DNA of 64,000 nucleotides from Burkholderia sp. 8Y (GTDB taxonomy: Bacteria > Pseudomonadota > Gammaproteobacteria > Burkholderiales > Burkholderiaceae). Both the position numbers and the translations under genes were made by a program. A model generated the notes under the pieces. The model saw only the letters and a program-made list of their open reading frames with translations, searched no databases and was not told where the DNA came from. The stretch lies in the NCBI RefSeq assembly GCF_902506145.1, contig NZ_LR733519.1, positions 1,958,314 through 2,022,313 of the forward strand, given 5' to 3'. Below are positions 44,977 to 53,924 of this stretch, in pieces (positions within the stretch are counted from its first letter, which is position 1; the number at the start of each line of letters is the position of its first letter).

Positions 44977-47115
44977 ATGACTAGCTTTCAAGAATCGCTT
45001 CGTGCATACCGGGGCGAAGGCGGGTCGCGCGACGCGTTCTTTGCGGGGGTCGACGGCGCATTGGCCGCCGAGCGCAGCCCGCCCGCGCGGCTCATGCAGA
45101 TCCTCGACGAGGCGCATGCGGCAAGTCCGCTGCCGCCCGATATCTATGCAGCCATCCGCCGCCGCATCGAACATGCGGCGCGCACGCGTTTCGACGGCGA
45201 ACCCGGCACCGCATTCGAGCCGGGCCGCGACGAAACCCGTATGCGCGCCGCGCCGGACTTTCCGCCGCCCTTGCCGCCTCGCGTGACGAATACGCCGAGC
45301 GCGGGCAGCGACCCGAGCGGCGCCACTTCCGGCCAGGCGACGCAAGTGCTCGCGGACACCGATCAGGTCAAGGGCGTCGGCGACACGCTCAATAACCGCT
45401 TCGTGCTCGAAGAATGTCTCGGTATCGGCGGCATGGGGACCGTCTACAAGGCGCTCGATCTGCGCAAGCTGGAGGCGTCGGACAGGCGTCCGTATGTCGC
45501 CATCAAAGTGCTGAATCTGCAGTTTCGCGGCAACCCGAAGTCGCTGATTGCGCTGCAACGCGAGGCACGCAAGGCGCAGCAGCTTGCGCACCGCAATATC
45601 GTCACCGTGTACGACTTCGATCGCGACAACTCCGTCGTCTACCTGACGATGGAGTATCTTTCGGGGCAACCGCTTTCGAAGATACTTCGGACACCGAACT
45701 TCAAGGGGATGCCGTTCGCGCAGGTCTTTCCGCTATTCAAAGGGATGGCGACCGCGCTTGCCTACGCGCACGAGCGCGGCTTCGTGCATTGCGACTTCAA
45801 GCCGGCGAACGTGTTCGTGACCGATGCATCGGAAGTAAAGGTCATCGACTTCGGCATTGCTCGCGTGATTCAACGCCCGGAAGAAGAAAGCGAGGCCACG
45901 GTCTTCGATCCGGGCAGCCTCGGCGCGCTGACTCCCGCGTATGCAAGCCCGGAGATGCTCGAACATCGCGAGCCCGACCCGCGCGACGATATCTATGCGC
46001 TCGCATGCATCACGTATGAACTATTGACCGGTAAGCATCCGTTCGACCGCGTTCCGGCGACGCAGGCGAAAAGCGCGGGCATGAAACCGCAGCGTCCGGA
46101 ACAACTCGGCAACAAGCAATGGAAGGCGCTGAAGGCGGCGCTCGCTTTCGAGCGCGAAGCGCGCACGCCGACAGTCGCGCAGTTTCTCGATGAGATCAGC
46201 GAGGAATCGCCGCCCGCGCCCAAGCAGTCAAAGAAGTTTCGGGCAGGCGTGCCGAGTGTCGCGGTCGGCGCGCTGGCGCTCGTCATCATTGCGAGCGCGG
46301 CGTATTACGTCGTCGCGCACAAGAAGAGCGGCAATGCGCCGACCGCCGTTGCAGTCGCCCCGGCGCTTCCAACGCCAACCCCGATGCCGACGCCGGAAAA
46401 GCCCGCGATCACCCCCGCTGTCCCCGCCGCCCCCGCGCCGACGCTCACGATGGCCGCCGTCACGCCGGTGCTTGGGAGCGTGCCGTGTTCGGCGCTCGTT
46501 GCTTCGGTCCACGATCAGACTGTCGATGTGCAGGGCTTCGTGTCGCAGCAATACGGCCTTACTCGCCTCAAGGACGCGCTCGGGCGCGTGCCGGGCGTCA
46601 AGACGACGAACTTCGGCGTCCAGACCGTCGCCGATGACAAGTGCGATCTGCTCACGGTGCTCGGGCCCTACTGGACGACGAACAGGCAGTCGGGCCGGCC
46701 CGCATCGGTGCATACGCGTTCGAACCAGACGCGCCTCACCGAAGGCGATCCGCTGATCGTCGAGCTGATGACGCCCGCCTTCGATTCATACGTGACTGTC
46801 GATTACTTCATGCTCGACGGCAGCGTGGTGCATCTGCTGCCGAACGCGCATTCTCGCGACAATCAGGCGCCGCCCGGCTATACCGCGACGCTCGGCACGA
46901 TGGGCGACTGGGTCGTCGGCAAGCCCTTCGGCTCGGAGATGATCGTGCTGACCGTCACGCCCGCGCCGCTCTTCGACGCGTTGCGCCCCGACAGCGAAGC
47001 GAAGTCCGAATATCTGCGCGAGATCGATAAACGGCTCGCCGCGCTCGCCGCCCGTTACGGACGCGAGCGCGTGGCCGTCGATATCGTTCAGATCACGACG
47101 CAGCCGAAGAAGTGA
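44977..47115 (+). CDS. Membrane-anchored Ser/Thr protein kinase with DUF4384-like sensor domain
   Basis: A 712-residue Hanks-type kinase. Order: a helical N-terminal region with a Pro-rich linker (1-135); kinase domain about 140-400 with the glycine loop GIGGMGTVYKA, AIKVL lysine, catalytic HCDFKPAN near 269 (Cys replaces the usual Arg, so activation-loop control may be absent) and DFG near 290; one membrane segment about 421-443 (VAVGALALVIIASAAYYVVA); a Pro/Ala/Thr linker; an outside segment with PCSALVASVHDQTVDVQGFV; and a C-terminal DUF4384-like domain (FDSYVTVDYFMLDGSVVHLL). It is divergent from the Gly-Gly leader genes. Targets are unknown. Confidence 0.9.
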   Translation: MTSFQESLRAYRGEGGSRDAFFAGVDGALAAERSPPARLMQILDEAHAASPLPPDIYAAIRRRIEHAARTRFDGEPGTAFEPGRDETRMRAAPDFPPPLPPRVTNTPSAGSDPSGATSGQATQVLADTDQVKGVGDTLNNRFVLEECLGIGGMGTVYKALDLRKLEASDRRPYVAIKVLNLQFRGNPKSLIALQREARKAQQLAHRNIVTVYDFDRDNSVVYLTMEYLSGQPLSKILRTPNFKGMPFAQVFPLFKGMATALAYAHERGFVHCDFKPANVFVTDASEVKVIDFGIARVIQRPEEESEATVFDPGSLGALTPAYASPEMLEHREPDPRDDIYALACITYELLTGKHPFDRVPATQAKSAGMKPQRPEQLGNKQWKALKAALAFEREARTPTVAQFLDEISEESPPAPKQSKKFRAGVPSVAVGALALVIIASAAYYVVAHKKSGNAPTAVAVAPALPTPTPMPTPEKPAITPAVPAAPAPTLTMAAVTPVLGSVPCSALVASVHDQTVDVQGFVSQQYGLTRLKDALGRVPGVKTTNFGVQTVADDKCDLLTVLGPYWTTNRQSGRPASVHTRSNQTRLTEGDPLIVELMTPAFDSYVTVDYFMLDGSVVHLLPNAHSRDNQAPPGYTATLGTMGDWVVGKPFGSEMIVLTVTPAPLFDALRPDSEAKSEYLREIDKRLAALAARYGRERVAVDIVQITTQPKK

Positions 47116-47118
47116 CCG

Positions 47119-47544
47119 CTAGCTTTGGGGCTTCTCGACCGCGGCCTTCAATTCCTGCATTGCTTCCTCCATGCGCTTGCTGACGAGCGCATAGGCTTCG
47201 GCCTGTGTCTGCTGCGTGGTCCGCGCGATGTCCTGCATGTCGGCGAGCGCATTGTGCAGCGCACGCTGCACGACTTCATTCGCATTGAACGGCGGCTTGC
47301 CCGACGACGACGCGATCTGCTTGGCGATACTCTCCAGATCGCCCAGCGTCCGGCGCAGTATTTCGAGCTGTTTGTCGCGCAACGCTTCCATGCCGCCGAA
47401 TGCAACGCGATTGGTCGCGGCGAGCGCCTCGACGTCCTTGCGCCGCGATTCCATGATGGCGGTGACGTCGAACCCTGGTAGCTGATACTGCTGGAACATG
47501 GCGGCAAACTGGCTGAACGGATCGCTGAATTTTGATTGATTCAT
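47119..47544 (-). CDS. Phasin-family protein
   Basis: A 141-residue helical protein. The N-terminus has the phasin pattern FSQFAAMFQQYQLPGFDVTA then ESRRKDVEALAATNRVAFGG, followed by long amphipathic helices with heptads. Phasins coat polyhydroxyalkanoate granules; some small members have other roles. The ATG at 47544 has GGGAGG upstream, and the upstream reading frame is not supported. It is convergent with the kinase gene (three bases between stops). No other PHA gene is in the window. Confidence 0.82.
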   Translation of the reverse strand: MNQSKFSDPFSQFAAMFQQYQLPGFDVTAIMESRRKDVEALAATNRVAFGGMEALRDKQLEILRRTLGDLESIAKQIASSSGKPPFNANEVVQRALHNALADMQDIARTTQQTQAEAYALVSKRMEEAMQELKAAVEKPQS

Positions 47545-47796
47545 CTTGCCTCCCAGGTTCAATCGGACGAGCGCGGGCGCGATTTGATGACCGTCGCCTT
47601 CGCGCGGCAGTGCGCCGGCCGCCGCGGTCGACGACCTTCGGCCGGCTCCTGATACTACCAATATAAGTGTCCTGAATGGGGCAAGGGAAAACACCAGATC
47701 GCTCAACGAACGACTTGATTCAGGTCAAATGCCTCTCGCGAAGAACGATCATCATAAGAATGTAGCGCCGCAAGAAAACCGGCGCGGAGGACGATC

Positions 47797-47988
47797 ATGA
47801 TCAGAGGCGAAGCGCGAATCGTCGCGGCGGCGGTCGCGGTGTTCGTGGCGCTGGCGGGCATCGTCGTCGCGCTGCACGGCCTCGTCTTCGACAAGCTGGC
47901 CGTGCTCGATTACGGCGCGCTCGCGATTCTTATCGGCGTCACGTCGTTCGCGGTGCTTTTGATGCCGATGCCGGAAGATCACGCCTGA
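47797..47988 (+). CDS. Small two-helix membrane protein
   Basis: A 63-residue protein consisting almost wholly of two membrane segments, ARIVAAAVAVFVALAGIVVA and GALAILIGVTSFAVLLMP, joined by a short polar loop. The ATG has a perfect GGAGG site seven bases upstream. I do not recognise the family. It stands alone, transcribed opposite its neighbours. Confidence 0.65.
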   Translation: MIRGEARIVAAAVAVFVALAGIVVALHGLVFDKLAVLDYGALAILIGVTSFAVLLMPMPEDHA

Positions 47989-48030
47989 CGTTTGCCGCTG
48001 CGTGCGCTCGCGGCACGCGTGCGCGACGCG

Positions 48031-48405
48031 TCAGGCGTCCTCGTCGCCTGCGAAGACGCTGTGCTCGGCCTTAATCTGCGCGCGGTCGATGCACTGCACA
48101 TGCCAGCGGCCCAGGCCCGGCGATGCCGCGCCGTCCGCATACCACAGCACCCGCCCGGCCACGCCTTCGGCCGGCCCGCCGGGCGCTTCCAGGTCCAGTT
48201 CTTCGAGCATGCAGACCGGCTGCTGCGCATGCGGATGGCAGATCAGCGTGCCGTTCGAGGCGCGGGCGAGTCCGCCCCAATCCGGCACATCCACCGACTG
48301 ATGGCCTTCGCGCGACCAGCGGCGGGATTCCTTGTCGAGCCACAAGATGGCGTAGGCGGCCGGTGGCGCGCCTTCGAAACCATCGAGCTTGACGGTGATA
48401 CGCAT
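48031..48405 (-). CDS. DUF3564-like Burkholderia protein
   Basis: A 124-residue soluble protein starting MRITVKLDGFEGAPPAAYAI, with LWLDKESRRWSREGHQSVDV. This matches my recollection of the Burkholderia family DUF3564, of unknown function. It is acidic with no membrane segment. The ATG at 48405 has GGAGG five bases upstream; the longer reading frame is not supported. Confidence 0.72.
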   Translation of the reverse strand: MRITVKLDGFEGAPPAAYAILWLDKESRRWSREGHQSVDVPDWGGLARASNGTLICHPHAQQPVCMLEELDLEAPGGPAEGVAGRVLWYADGAASPGLGRWHVQCIDRAQIKAEHSVFAGDEDA

Positions 48406-48741
48406 GACATCCTCCATGGAAACGGGTTTCGACGGGACGGACGCTGACTGCGTTCGGGACGTGTTGTCGAGCCGCGTCGCGAGACATTGAATCAGCTTCG
48501 ACTGCATGCGGAACATTGCGTTCGCAAAGCGATGAAAAAGCAAGTCCAGTGCCGATTCCTTACGGCACTCCCCGCATTGTTCCAGCTTAGTCCTGGCCGT
48601 TGACACTGTGACGACAACCGTCATCATCGAGTGGAAATGACCGTGCGGACGCGCGCCACGCGCGTGCATCGTGCACCTTTGCGTCGAACGGACGCCCTTC
48701 TTTGGATATCGATCTGAGTTAGACGGTAGAACGAACGATCG
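48406..48741. other. Intergenic region, nothing recognised
   Basis: About 335 bases between the DUF3564-like gene and the Crp-type gene, both on the minus strand. It should hold the DUF3564 promoter. I see no clear terminator, RNA or short gene. Confidence 0.45.
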
Positions 48742-49425
48742 TCAGACGCGTTCCAGCCGCGCGCGATCGACAATACGCAAGTGCCTGCCATTCAGTTCGA
48801 TCGCGTGCTCGCGTTGCAGCTTCGACAGCGTGCGGCTCACGGTTTCCAGTTCCAGTCCGAGGTGACTGGCGATGTCGGCGCGCGTCATCGGCAGCAGCAT
48901 TTCCGCGCTATCGTTCGATCCGAGCCGTGTCGACAGGTCCAGCAAGAATGCGGCGACGCGTTCGCGGGCGGCCATCGTGCCGAGCATCAGCGCGAGCCTC
49001 GCCGCGCGCACGATTTCCGCGCTCATGATCGCGAGCAGCGCGTGCTGCATTCGCGCATATTCGCGGCACAGCGGTTCGAGAATGCCGACCGGCATGATCC
49101 GCACGACGCTTTCTTCCAGCGCGACGGCGTCGCTTTGATGACGGCCGGTGCAGATGCCATCGAGCCCGAGCGTTTCGTCTGCCAAATGGAACGCCGTGAT
49201 CTGCATGCGCAGGGGATTGTCGTCGTCGGCGGCGGGGTAGGCGGCCACGCTCTTGAAGCTGCCCGACTGCACCGTGTAGAGGCTGCGGAGCGGCTCGCCG
49301 GCGAAATACACGGCGTCGCCACGGGCGATGGTGCGCGTCGGAAAGGCAATCGAATCGGTGTCGGCAAAATGGACGTGCAGGGCGGCGGGCCGACGCGCGT
49401 GATCGGAATCGGTAACGATACGCAT
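48742..49425 (-). CDS. Crp/Fnr-family transcriptional regulator
   Basis: A 227-residue regulator with an N-terminal cyclic-nucleotide-like domain (TIARGDAVYFAGEPLRSLYT), a long dimerisation helix and a C-terminal helix-turn-helix (TRADIASHLGLELETVSRTL). Recognition-helix residues ETVSR fit the Fnr-type DNA contact. The N-terminal Cys cluster of oxygen-sensing Fnr is missing, so it is not a 4Fe-4S sensor; the ligand is unknown. The ATG at 49425 has an AGGAGA site. It follows the histidine kinase gene by 61 bases and may be co-transcribed with it. Confidence 0.9.
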   Translation of the reverse strand: MRIVTDSDHARRPAALHVHFADTDSIAFPTRTIARGDAVYFAGEPLRSLYTVQSGSFKSVAAYPAADDDNPLRMQITAFHLADETLGLDGICTGRHQSDAVALEESVVRIMPVGILEPLCREYARMQHALLAIMSAEIVRAARLALMLGTMAARERVAAFLLDLSTRLGSNDSAEMLLPMTRADIASHLGLELETVSRTLSKLQREHAIELNGRHLRIVDRARLERV

Positions 49426-49486
49426 GGCCGTCTCCTGCGATCTTCTCTCTATCAGTATGGCCCACGCCGCGCGCAAAGAAAGAGCG

Positions 49487-50818
49487 TCAACCGGCGGCGG
49501 TGTTTTCGAGCGGCAAAACAATGCACGCTTCTGCGCCGCCGCCTTCGCGTGCGCGCAGTTCGAGCGTGCCGCCATGCAGCCGCGCCATGCGCTCGACAAT
49601 GGCGAGGCCGAGGCCCGTGCCCTTCGGCTGGCCTTCGCCGCCGCCGCGCTTGAACGGCTGCTTCAACGCCTCGGCGTCTTGCGTGCCAAGTCCCTTGCCG
49701 CGATCTTCCACCACGATGCAAGCGCTGTGCGTCCGTTCATCCATCCACGTTCGCACGCCGAGCCCGACGACGCCGTACAGCACCGCGTTCTGCATCAGAT
49801 TCATGAGCATTCGCATCATGCCGATCGGACGAAACGCGAACGGCGGTATCTCCCCGAGCGACAGCGCGAACGCGTGGCCGAGCCCCGCGAAATCGGCCGC
49901 GAGGTTCGCGACCAGCGCATTGAGATCGCCGACCACGGGCGTCTCTTTCGCGCCGCTGCCCGCGTAGTCCATGAACTGCTGGAGGATCGTGTCGATCTGG
50001 TCGAGATAGTTTTCCGCCGATGCCGCGAACGATGCGTCCACCGAAGGAACCGAGGACATCGCCATGGCGAGCCGCAGCTTGGTCATCGGCGTGCGGATGT
50101 CGTGGGAGATGCCGGCGAGCATCAGCGCGCGCGTGGCTTCGGCTTCCGCGAGCGCCGCCGTCATGCGGTTGAACGCGGTGCTCACTTGCGCGATTTCCGT
50201 CGGGCCGTCGGTGGGCAGCACGCCCGGCTCGCCACCTGCGGACAGGCGTCGCGCGGCATCGGCCAGATCAGATAGCGGGCGGTTCAGGTGGCGTTGAATC
50301 GCGTAAGCCGTCGCGATGGCGAGCGCGCCCAGGCCGAGCGACAGCAGGAGCGTCGTGGTCAGCCCGTCGTCGTGCGCGGCTTCCGGCACGGGCAGGGCGA
50401 TCCAGCGTGCCTCGCCGGACAGATGGACGCGAATCCAGAGCCGCTGCTGACCATCGGCGGTGGTCTCGCCGCCTTGCCAGCGCACGGGCATGTCGGCGGG
50501 CAGATGACGCCGCAGGCTCTCGACGAACGTATCGCGCTGATACGTCCGATAAAAGCGCAGCCATGAGCCGGGCGCTTGAGTGTTGGCGCCCGCAGGCAAG
50601 TCCGAACGAACGTCGAGGCGCGTCGTGCCGGGAGGCGCATCGCGCAGCACGGTGTCGAGCGTTTCGATGTAGCTCGCGAAAGTCGCGGCGGCCCGCTCGA
50701 TGCGCGGCGTCTGAATGAAATGCAGGAGCACGGCGAGCGCACACACCTGGCTCACCGCGACAAGCGCGACGAGCAACAGGACGTTACGCGCGAAGAGCGA
50801 GCGCGGCGCGAGGCTCAC
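49487..50818 (-). CDS. EnvZ-like sensor histidine kinase
   Basis: A 443-residue membrane kinase. Two membrane segments (about residues 10-35 and 152-175) flank a periplasmic domain of about 110 residues. A HAMP linker (RHLNRPLSDLADAARRLSAG), the phosphoacceptor His239 in GISHDIRTPMTKLRLA, and an ATPase domain with NLMQNAVLYG, DRGKGL and KGTGLGLAIV follow. The start is GTG overlapping the regulator stop (GTGA), so it is translated with its partner. The signal is unknown. The pair resembles EnvZ-OmpR. Confidence 0.94.
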   Translation of the reverse strand: MSLAPRSLFARNVLLLVALVAVSQVCALAVLLHFIQTPRIERAAATFASYIETLDTVLRDAPPGTTRLDVRSDLPAGANTQAPGSWLRFYRTYQRDTFVESLRRHLPADMPVRWQGGETTADGQQRLWIRVHLSGEARWIALPVPEAAHDDGLTTTLLLSLGLGALAIATAYAIQRHLNRPLSDLADAARRLSAGGEPGVLPTDGPTEIAQVSTAFNRMTAALAEAEATRALMLAGISHDIRTPMTKLRLAMAMSSVPSVDASFAASAENYLDQIDTILQQFMDYAGSGAKETPVVGDLNALVANLAADFAGLGHAFALSLGEIPPFAFRPIGMMRMLMNLMQNAVLYGVVGLGVRTWMDERTHSACIVVEDRGKGLGTQDAEALKQPFKRGGGEGQPKGTGLGLAIVERMARLHGGTLELRAREGGGAEACIVLPLENTAAG

Positions 50819-51528
50819 GGCTCGATATCCGCGAGCAGCATATAGCCGACGCCCCACACGGTCTTGATGAAGCGCGGCTTGCCCGGATCGTCCTCGATCA
50901 GCTGACGCAGGCGCAGCACCTGCACGTCGATGCTGCGATCGAGCGCGTCGTGCTCGCGGCCGCGCGTGCGGGCGATGAGGTTGTCGCGGCTTACCGCGCG
51001 ATTCGGCGATGACCCGAGCGCGTTGAGCAACTGCATCTGCGCCGAGTGGATTTCGAACGGCTCGCCGCCGCGAAAGAGCCGTTGCTTGCCGAGATCGAGC
51101 CGGAACTCGCCGAAGCGGATGACGTGCGAGGTCAGCGTCGGATCGCCTGCGGCGATCTTTTGCCGGCGCAGCAGGGCGCGCACACGAGCGACGAGTTCCT
51201 GCGGCAGGAAAGGCTTCGCCAGATAGTCGTCCGCGCCGGTTTCGAGGCCGACCACTTTATCGACCGGATCGCCTTTCGCGGTGAGCATCAGGATCGGCAG
51301 CGTGTGGCCTTCGGCGCGCAGGCGGCGGCACACGGAGAGGCCGTCTTCCGGTTCCATCATCCAGTCGAGCACGAGCAGGTCGTACGGTTCGCGCTGGAGA
51401 TAGCGGTCGAGCCGCTTGCCGTTTTCCACGACGCGCACCTCGAAGCCCTGCGACGTGAGAAACCGCTGCAGCATGTTGCGTAGCTCGGCTTCGTCATCCA
51501 GCACGATGATCTTCGGCGCGGTTTCCAT
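50815..51528 (-). CDS. OmpR-family response regulator
   Basis: A 237-residue regulator. The receiver domain has acidic Asp11/Asp12, phosphoacceptor Asp55 in LLVLDWMMEPEDG and Lys in ADDYLAKPF. The C-terminal winged helix reads HSAQMQLLNALGSSPNRAVS, then DRSIDVQVLRLRQLIEDDP and TVWGVGYML. It is cognate to the histidine kinase overlapping its stop codon. An EF-hand protein gene lies 12 bases upstream in the same direction, so the three form one operon. Confidence 0.96.
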   Translation of the reverse strand: METAPKIIVLDDEAELRNMLQRFLTSQGFEVRVVENGKRLDRYLQREPYDLLVLDWMMEPEDGLSVCRRLRAEGHTLPILMLTAKGDPVDKVVGLETGADDYLAKPFLPQELVARVRALLRRQKIAAGDPTLTSHVIRFGEFRLDLGKQRLFRGGEPFEIHSAQMQLLNALGSSPNRAVSRDNLIARTRGREHDALDRSIDVQVLRLRQLIEDDPGKPRFIKTVWGVGYMLLADIEP

Positions 51529-51540
51529 GACGTGCCCCGT

Positions 51541-51849
51541 TTAGCGTTGCGCGGCGTGATCGCGCATGAAGGCTTCGATCTGCGGCAGCGTCACGTAGCC
51601 GTTCTTCTGCGTGTCGATTTCGTCGAAGTGCTTCGCGACCATCGGCATGCCGGTCGATGCCTGATCGCGCGTGAGCTTGCCGTCGTGCGTGACGTTCGCT
51701 TGCGCGAAGCGCGTCTGCAACATCTGCATGCCGCGTTCGACGCGCGGGGTCGCGCCCATCGGCTGCGTCGCGGTCTGCGCGGAGGCGGGGCCGCTTATCA
51801 GGGCGAGGCAGGTGGCGAATGAGGCAATTGAGGCGGCAATCTTCTGCAC
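51541..51849 (-). CDS. Secreted EF-hand calcium-binding protein
   Basis: A 102-residue exported protein. The signal peptide (MQKIAASIASFATCLALISG, then PASA at the expected cleavage site) precedes two EF-hand-like loops: THDGKLTRDQA (one imperfect) and DTQKNGYVTLPQIEAF. The start is GTG with AAGGAG nine bases upstream. It lies 12 bases before the response regulator gene, so it may be the sensory or target partner of the two-component system, for example a periplasmic Ca-dependent factor. That role is inferred. Confidence 0.83.
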   Translation of the reverse strand: MQKIAASIASFATCLALISGPASAQTATQPMGATPRVERGMQMLQTRFAQANVTHDGKLTRDQASTGMPMVAKHFDEIDTQKNGYVTLPQIEAFMRDHAAQR

Positions 51850-52102
51850 GACGTTCTCCTTGTTCAGTGCAAATCGAGGTGATCGGTGACAGAGATTTTT
51901 ATTGAGCCGCGCGTGGAAGGCAATGACAGCGGCGCGACGAATCATGTCGGGATATTTCGTGGTCCGCGCTCATGCGCCGAGCCGACATACGGCGACACAA
52001 GTTCCCGCTAACGCATCGGTGACGCCTTGGCTATCGTTGCACAGGTCGCGCTTTCCGCGATTCAACCCGTCGATTCAACCGTCGATTCATGAGGACATCA
52101 CG

Positions 52103-52453
52103 ATGAACATCCGTCTGCTCAGCCTTTCCGCCGCCGCCGCCTTCACGTTGACCTGCACGCAGAGCGCGTCGGCGGGCACGGCCGTTCAGGTCTCCTATGT
52201 CGCGCCGGCCGTGGTCTATGCGCCGCCGCCGCGTCCGGTCTATTACTACGCGCCGCCCGCGCCGCCTTACTACTATGTGCCCGCGCGCACTGTCGTGGCC
52301 GTGCCCGTCGCGCCGCCTGTCGCAGTGATCGCGCCGCCGCCGATGAAACCGCCGGTCGTCGTCGTGGGCGCGCCGGTCCGCGTCTACGCGCCGCCCGTGC
52401 GCGTGATGTATGCGCAGCCGGTCGTGGCCGCGCCGATGGTCGTCGTCCGTTGA
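52103..52453 (+). CDS. Secreted Pro/Val/Tyr-rich low-complexity protein
   Basis: A 116-residue protein. A signal peptide (MNIRLLSLSAAAAFTLTCTQ then SASA) is followed by a low-complexity mature part of Pro, Val, Ala and Tyr (VVYAPPPRPVYYYAPPAPPY; later PPVAVIAPPPMKPPVVVVGA). Such sequences resemble small Burkholderia exported proteins of unknown function. The ATG has a GAGGA site. No family assignment is made. Confidence 0.65.
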   Translation: MNIRLLSLSAAAAFTLTCTQSASAGTAVQVSYVAPAVVYAPPPRPVYYYAPPAPPYYYVPARTVVAVPVAPPVAVIAPPPMKPPVVVVGAPVRVYAPPVRVMYAQPVVAAPMVVVR

Positions 52454-52622
52454 GCGTGCTGCACTGAGCATAGTGCATTTCGCTGGCGGCATCCCGATGC
52501 GCGGCTGCGGGACCGTTGCTTGCGCCTAGCGTGCGATGAAGCAGTCACGGCTCCTATACTGAATGAACCACGTCGGCGCTTTGCGCGCGTTTCGTGGCAA
52601 TCGTCAGAAGGAGGGCCGAGCC

Positions 52623-52904
52623 ATGTTGTTCATCGTCAGTTGGACCGCGCTGCCGGAAGTCCGCGAGCGGGCAGCGGAACGCTTTCTGCAGAACGCCGGT
52701 GCGCCGCCGGACGGCGTGCGTTTGCTGGGACGCTGGCACGGCATCGGTTCCATACGCGGCGTCGGCGTGGCCGAAAGCGACGACATTGAGCCGGTCGCGC
52801 GATGGGCGTACGAATGGTCCGATCTGTTCACGCTCGACATCATGCCCGCGATGACGGACGAACAGCTCGGCAAGCTGCTCGCCGATGCGGCAGGGCGGCG
52901 CTAG
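52623..52904 (+). CDS. DUF3303-like small protein
   Basis: A 93-residue protein with a ferredoxin-like start (MLFIVSWTALPEVRERAAER) and the pattern GAPPDGVRLLGRWHGIGS, DLFTLDIMPAMTDEQLGKLL, typical of DUF3303. No catalytic residues can be named. The ATG at 52623 has AAGGAGG upstream; the longer reading frame is unsupported. It precedes the BKACE gene by 48 bases. Confidence 0.75.
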   Translation: MLFIVSWTALPEVRERAAERFLQNAGAPPDGVRLLGRWHGIGSIRGVGVAESDDIEPVARWAYEWSDLFTLDIMPAMTDEQLGKLLADAAGRR

Positions 52905-52952
52905 ACGTTTTTGCAGGCAAAGCATCGGGGACACCCCGGACAGGAGACAAGC

Positions 52953-53789
52953 GTGACGCAAGCCACTACCAACGAACCGTGCATCATTTCCGTCGCGATC
53001 ACCGGGTCGGTGCCGCGCAAGAAGGACAACCCGGCGGTGCCGATCACGATCGCCGAGCAGATCGAGAGCACGCACGAGGCGTACGAAGCCGGCGCGACGC
53101 TCGTGCATCTGCACGTGCGCGACGAAGACGAGCGGTCGAGTTCGGACCGGCATCGCTTCGAGGAATTGCAGGACGGCATCCGCAAGCATTGTCCGGACAT
53201 CATCATCCAGTTTTCGACAGGCGGGCGCGGACGATCGTTCGAACAGCGCGGCGCGATGCTGGACCTGAAGCCCGACATGGCCTCGCTGGCGACCGGCTCG
53301 GTGAATTTTCCGACCATCGTCTACGAGAACCCGCCGGACTTCGTGCGCTCGCTCGCGCAACTGATGCTCGATCACAACGTGAAGCCCGAAATCGAAGTCT
53401 TCGACCTGGCGATGCTGTACAGCACCGTCGATCTCGTCAACCAAGGCTTGCTGAAAAGCCCGGTCCACGTCCAGTTCGTGCTCGGCGTGAAGAACGCATT
53501 GCCGGCGCGGCGTGAGATTCTCGAATTCGAAGTCGAGCAACTGAGAAAGCACCTGCCCGATGCGACATGGGTGGCCGCGGGCATCGGGCGGCATCAGCTC
53601 GAAGTGAACCACTGGACGCTGGAGATGGGCGGCCACTGCCGCACCGGGCTGGAAGACAACGTGCGCTGGGACAAGGACACGCTCGCGAAAAGCAATGCGC
53701 AACTGGTGAGCCGCGTGGCGTCGCTGTGCGCGGAGTACGGACGTCCCGTGGCGAGCGCGAAGGAGGCGCGGAGGCTGCTGTCGCTTTGA
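52953..53789 (+). CDS. Beta-keto acid cleavage enzyme (BKACE, DUF849)
   Basis: A 278-residue zinc-dependent TIM-barrel enzyme. BKACE condenses a beta-keto acid with acetyl-CoA, giving acetoacetate and a new acyl-CoA. Metal ligands His52 and His54 are in VHLHVRDED. Family motifs IIIQFSTGGRGRSFEQR, EIEVFDLAML and MGGHCRTGLEDNV are intact. The keto-acid specificity cannot be read. The start is GTG with CAGGAG upstream. A GntR regulator and a DHDPS-like enzyme follow, suggesting one catabolic module. Confidence 0.9.
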   Translation: MTQATTNEPCIISVAITGSVPRKKDNPAVPITIAEQIESTHEAYEAGATLVHLHVRDEDERSSSDRHRFEELQDGIRKHCPDIIIQFSTGGRGRSFEQRGAMLDLKPDMASLATGSVNFPTIVYENPPDFVRSLAQLMLDHNVKPEIEVFDLAMLYSTVDLVNQGLLKSPVHVQFVLGVKNALPARREILEFEVEQLRKHLPDATWVAAGIGRHQLEVNHWTLEMGGHCRTGLEDNVRWDKDTLAKSNAQLVSRVASLCAEYGRPVASAKEARRLLSL

Positions 53790-53924
53790 GCGGGGCTTGG
53801 CTGAGACGGGTGGACGGATACGGCGGGCGCCGCGAGTCTCGGGCGCTTCGCTCGACTCAGCGTCAACGGCGGGAGAATCTGCCTTACAATCGCCGTCTAC
53901 CCTGACAAGCTGTCCAGCCTGAAC

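Noticed and set aside
48742..49425. Crp-type regulator considered as oxygen-sensing Fnr
   Set aside because: The N-terminal cysteine cluster needed for a 4Fe-4S centre is missing.
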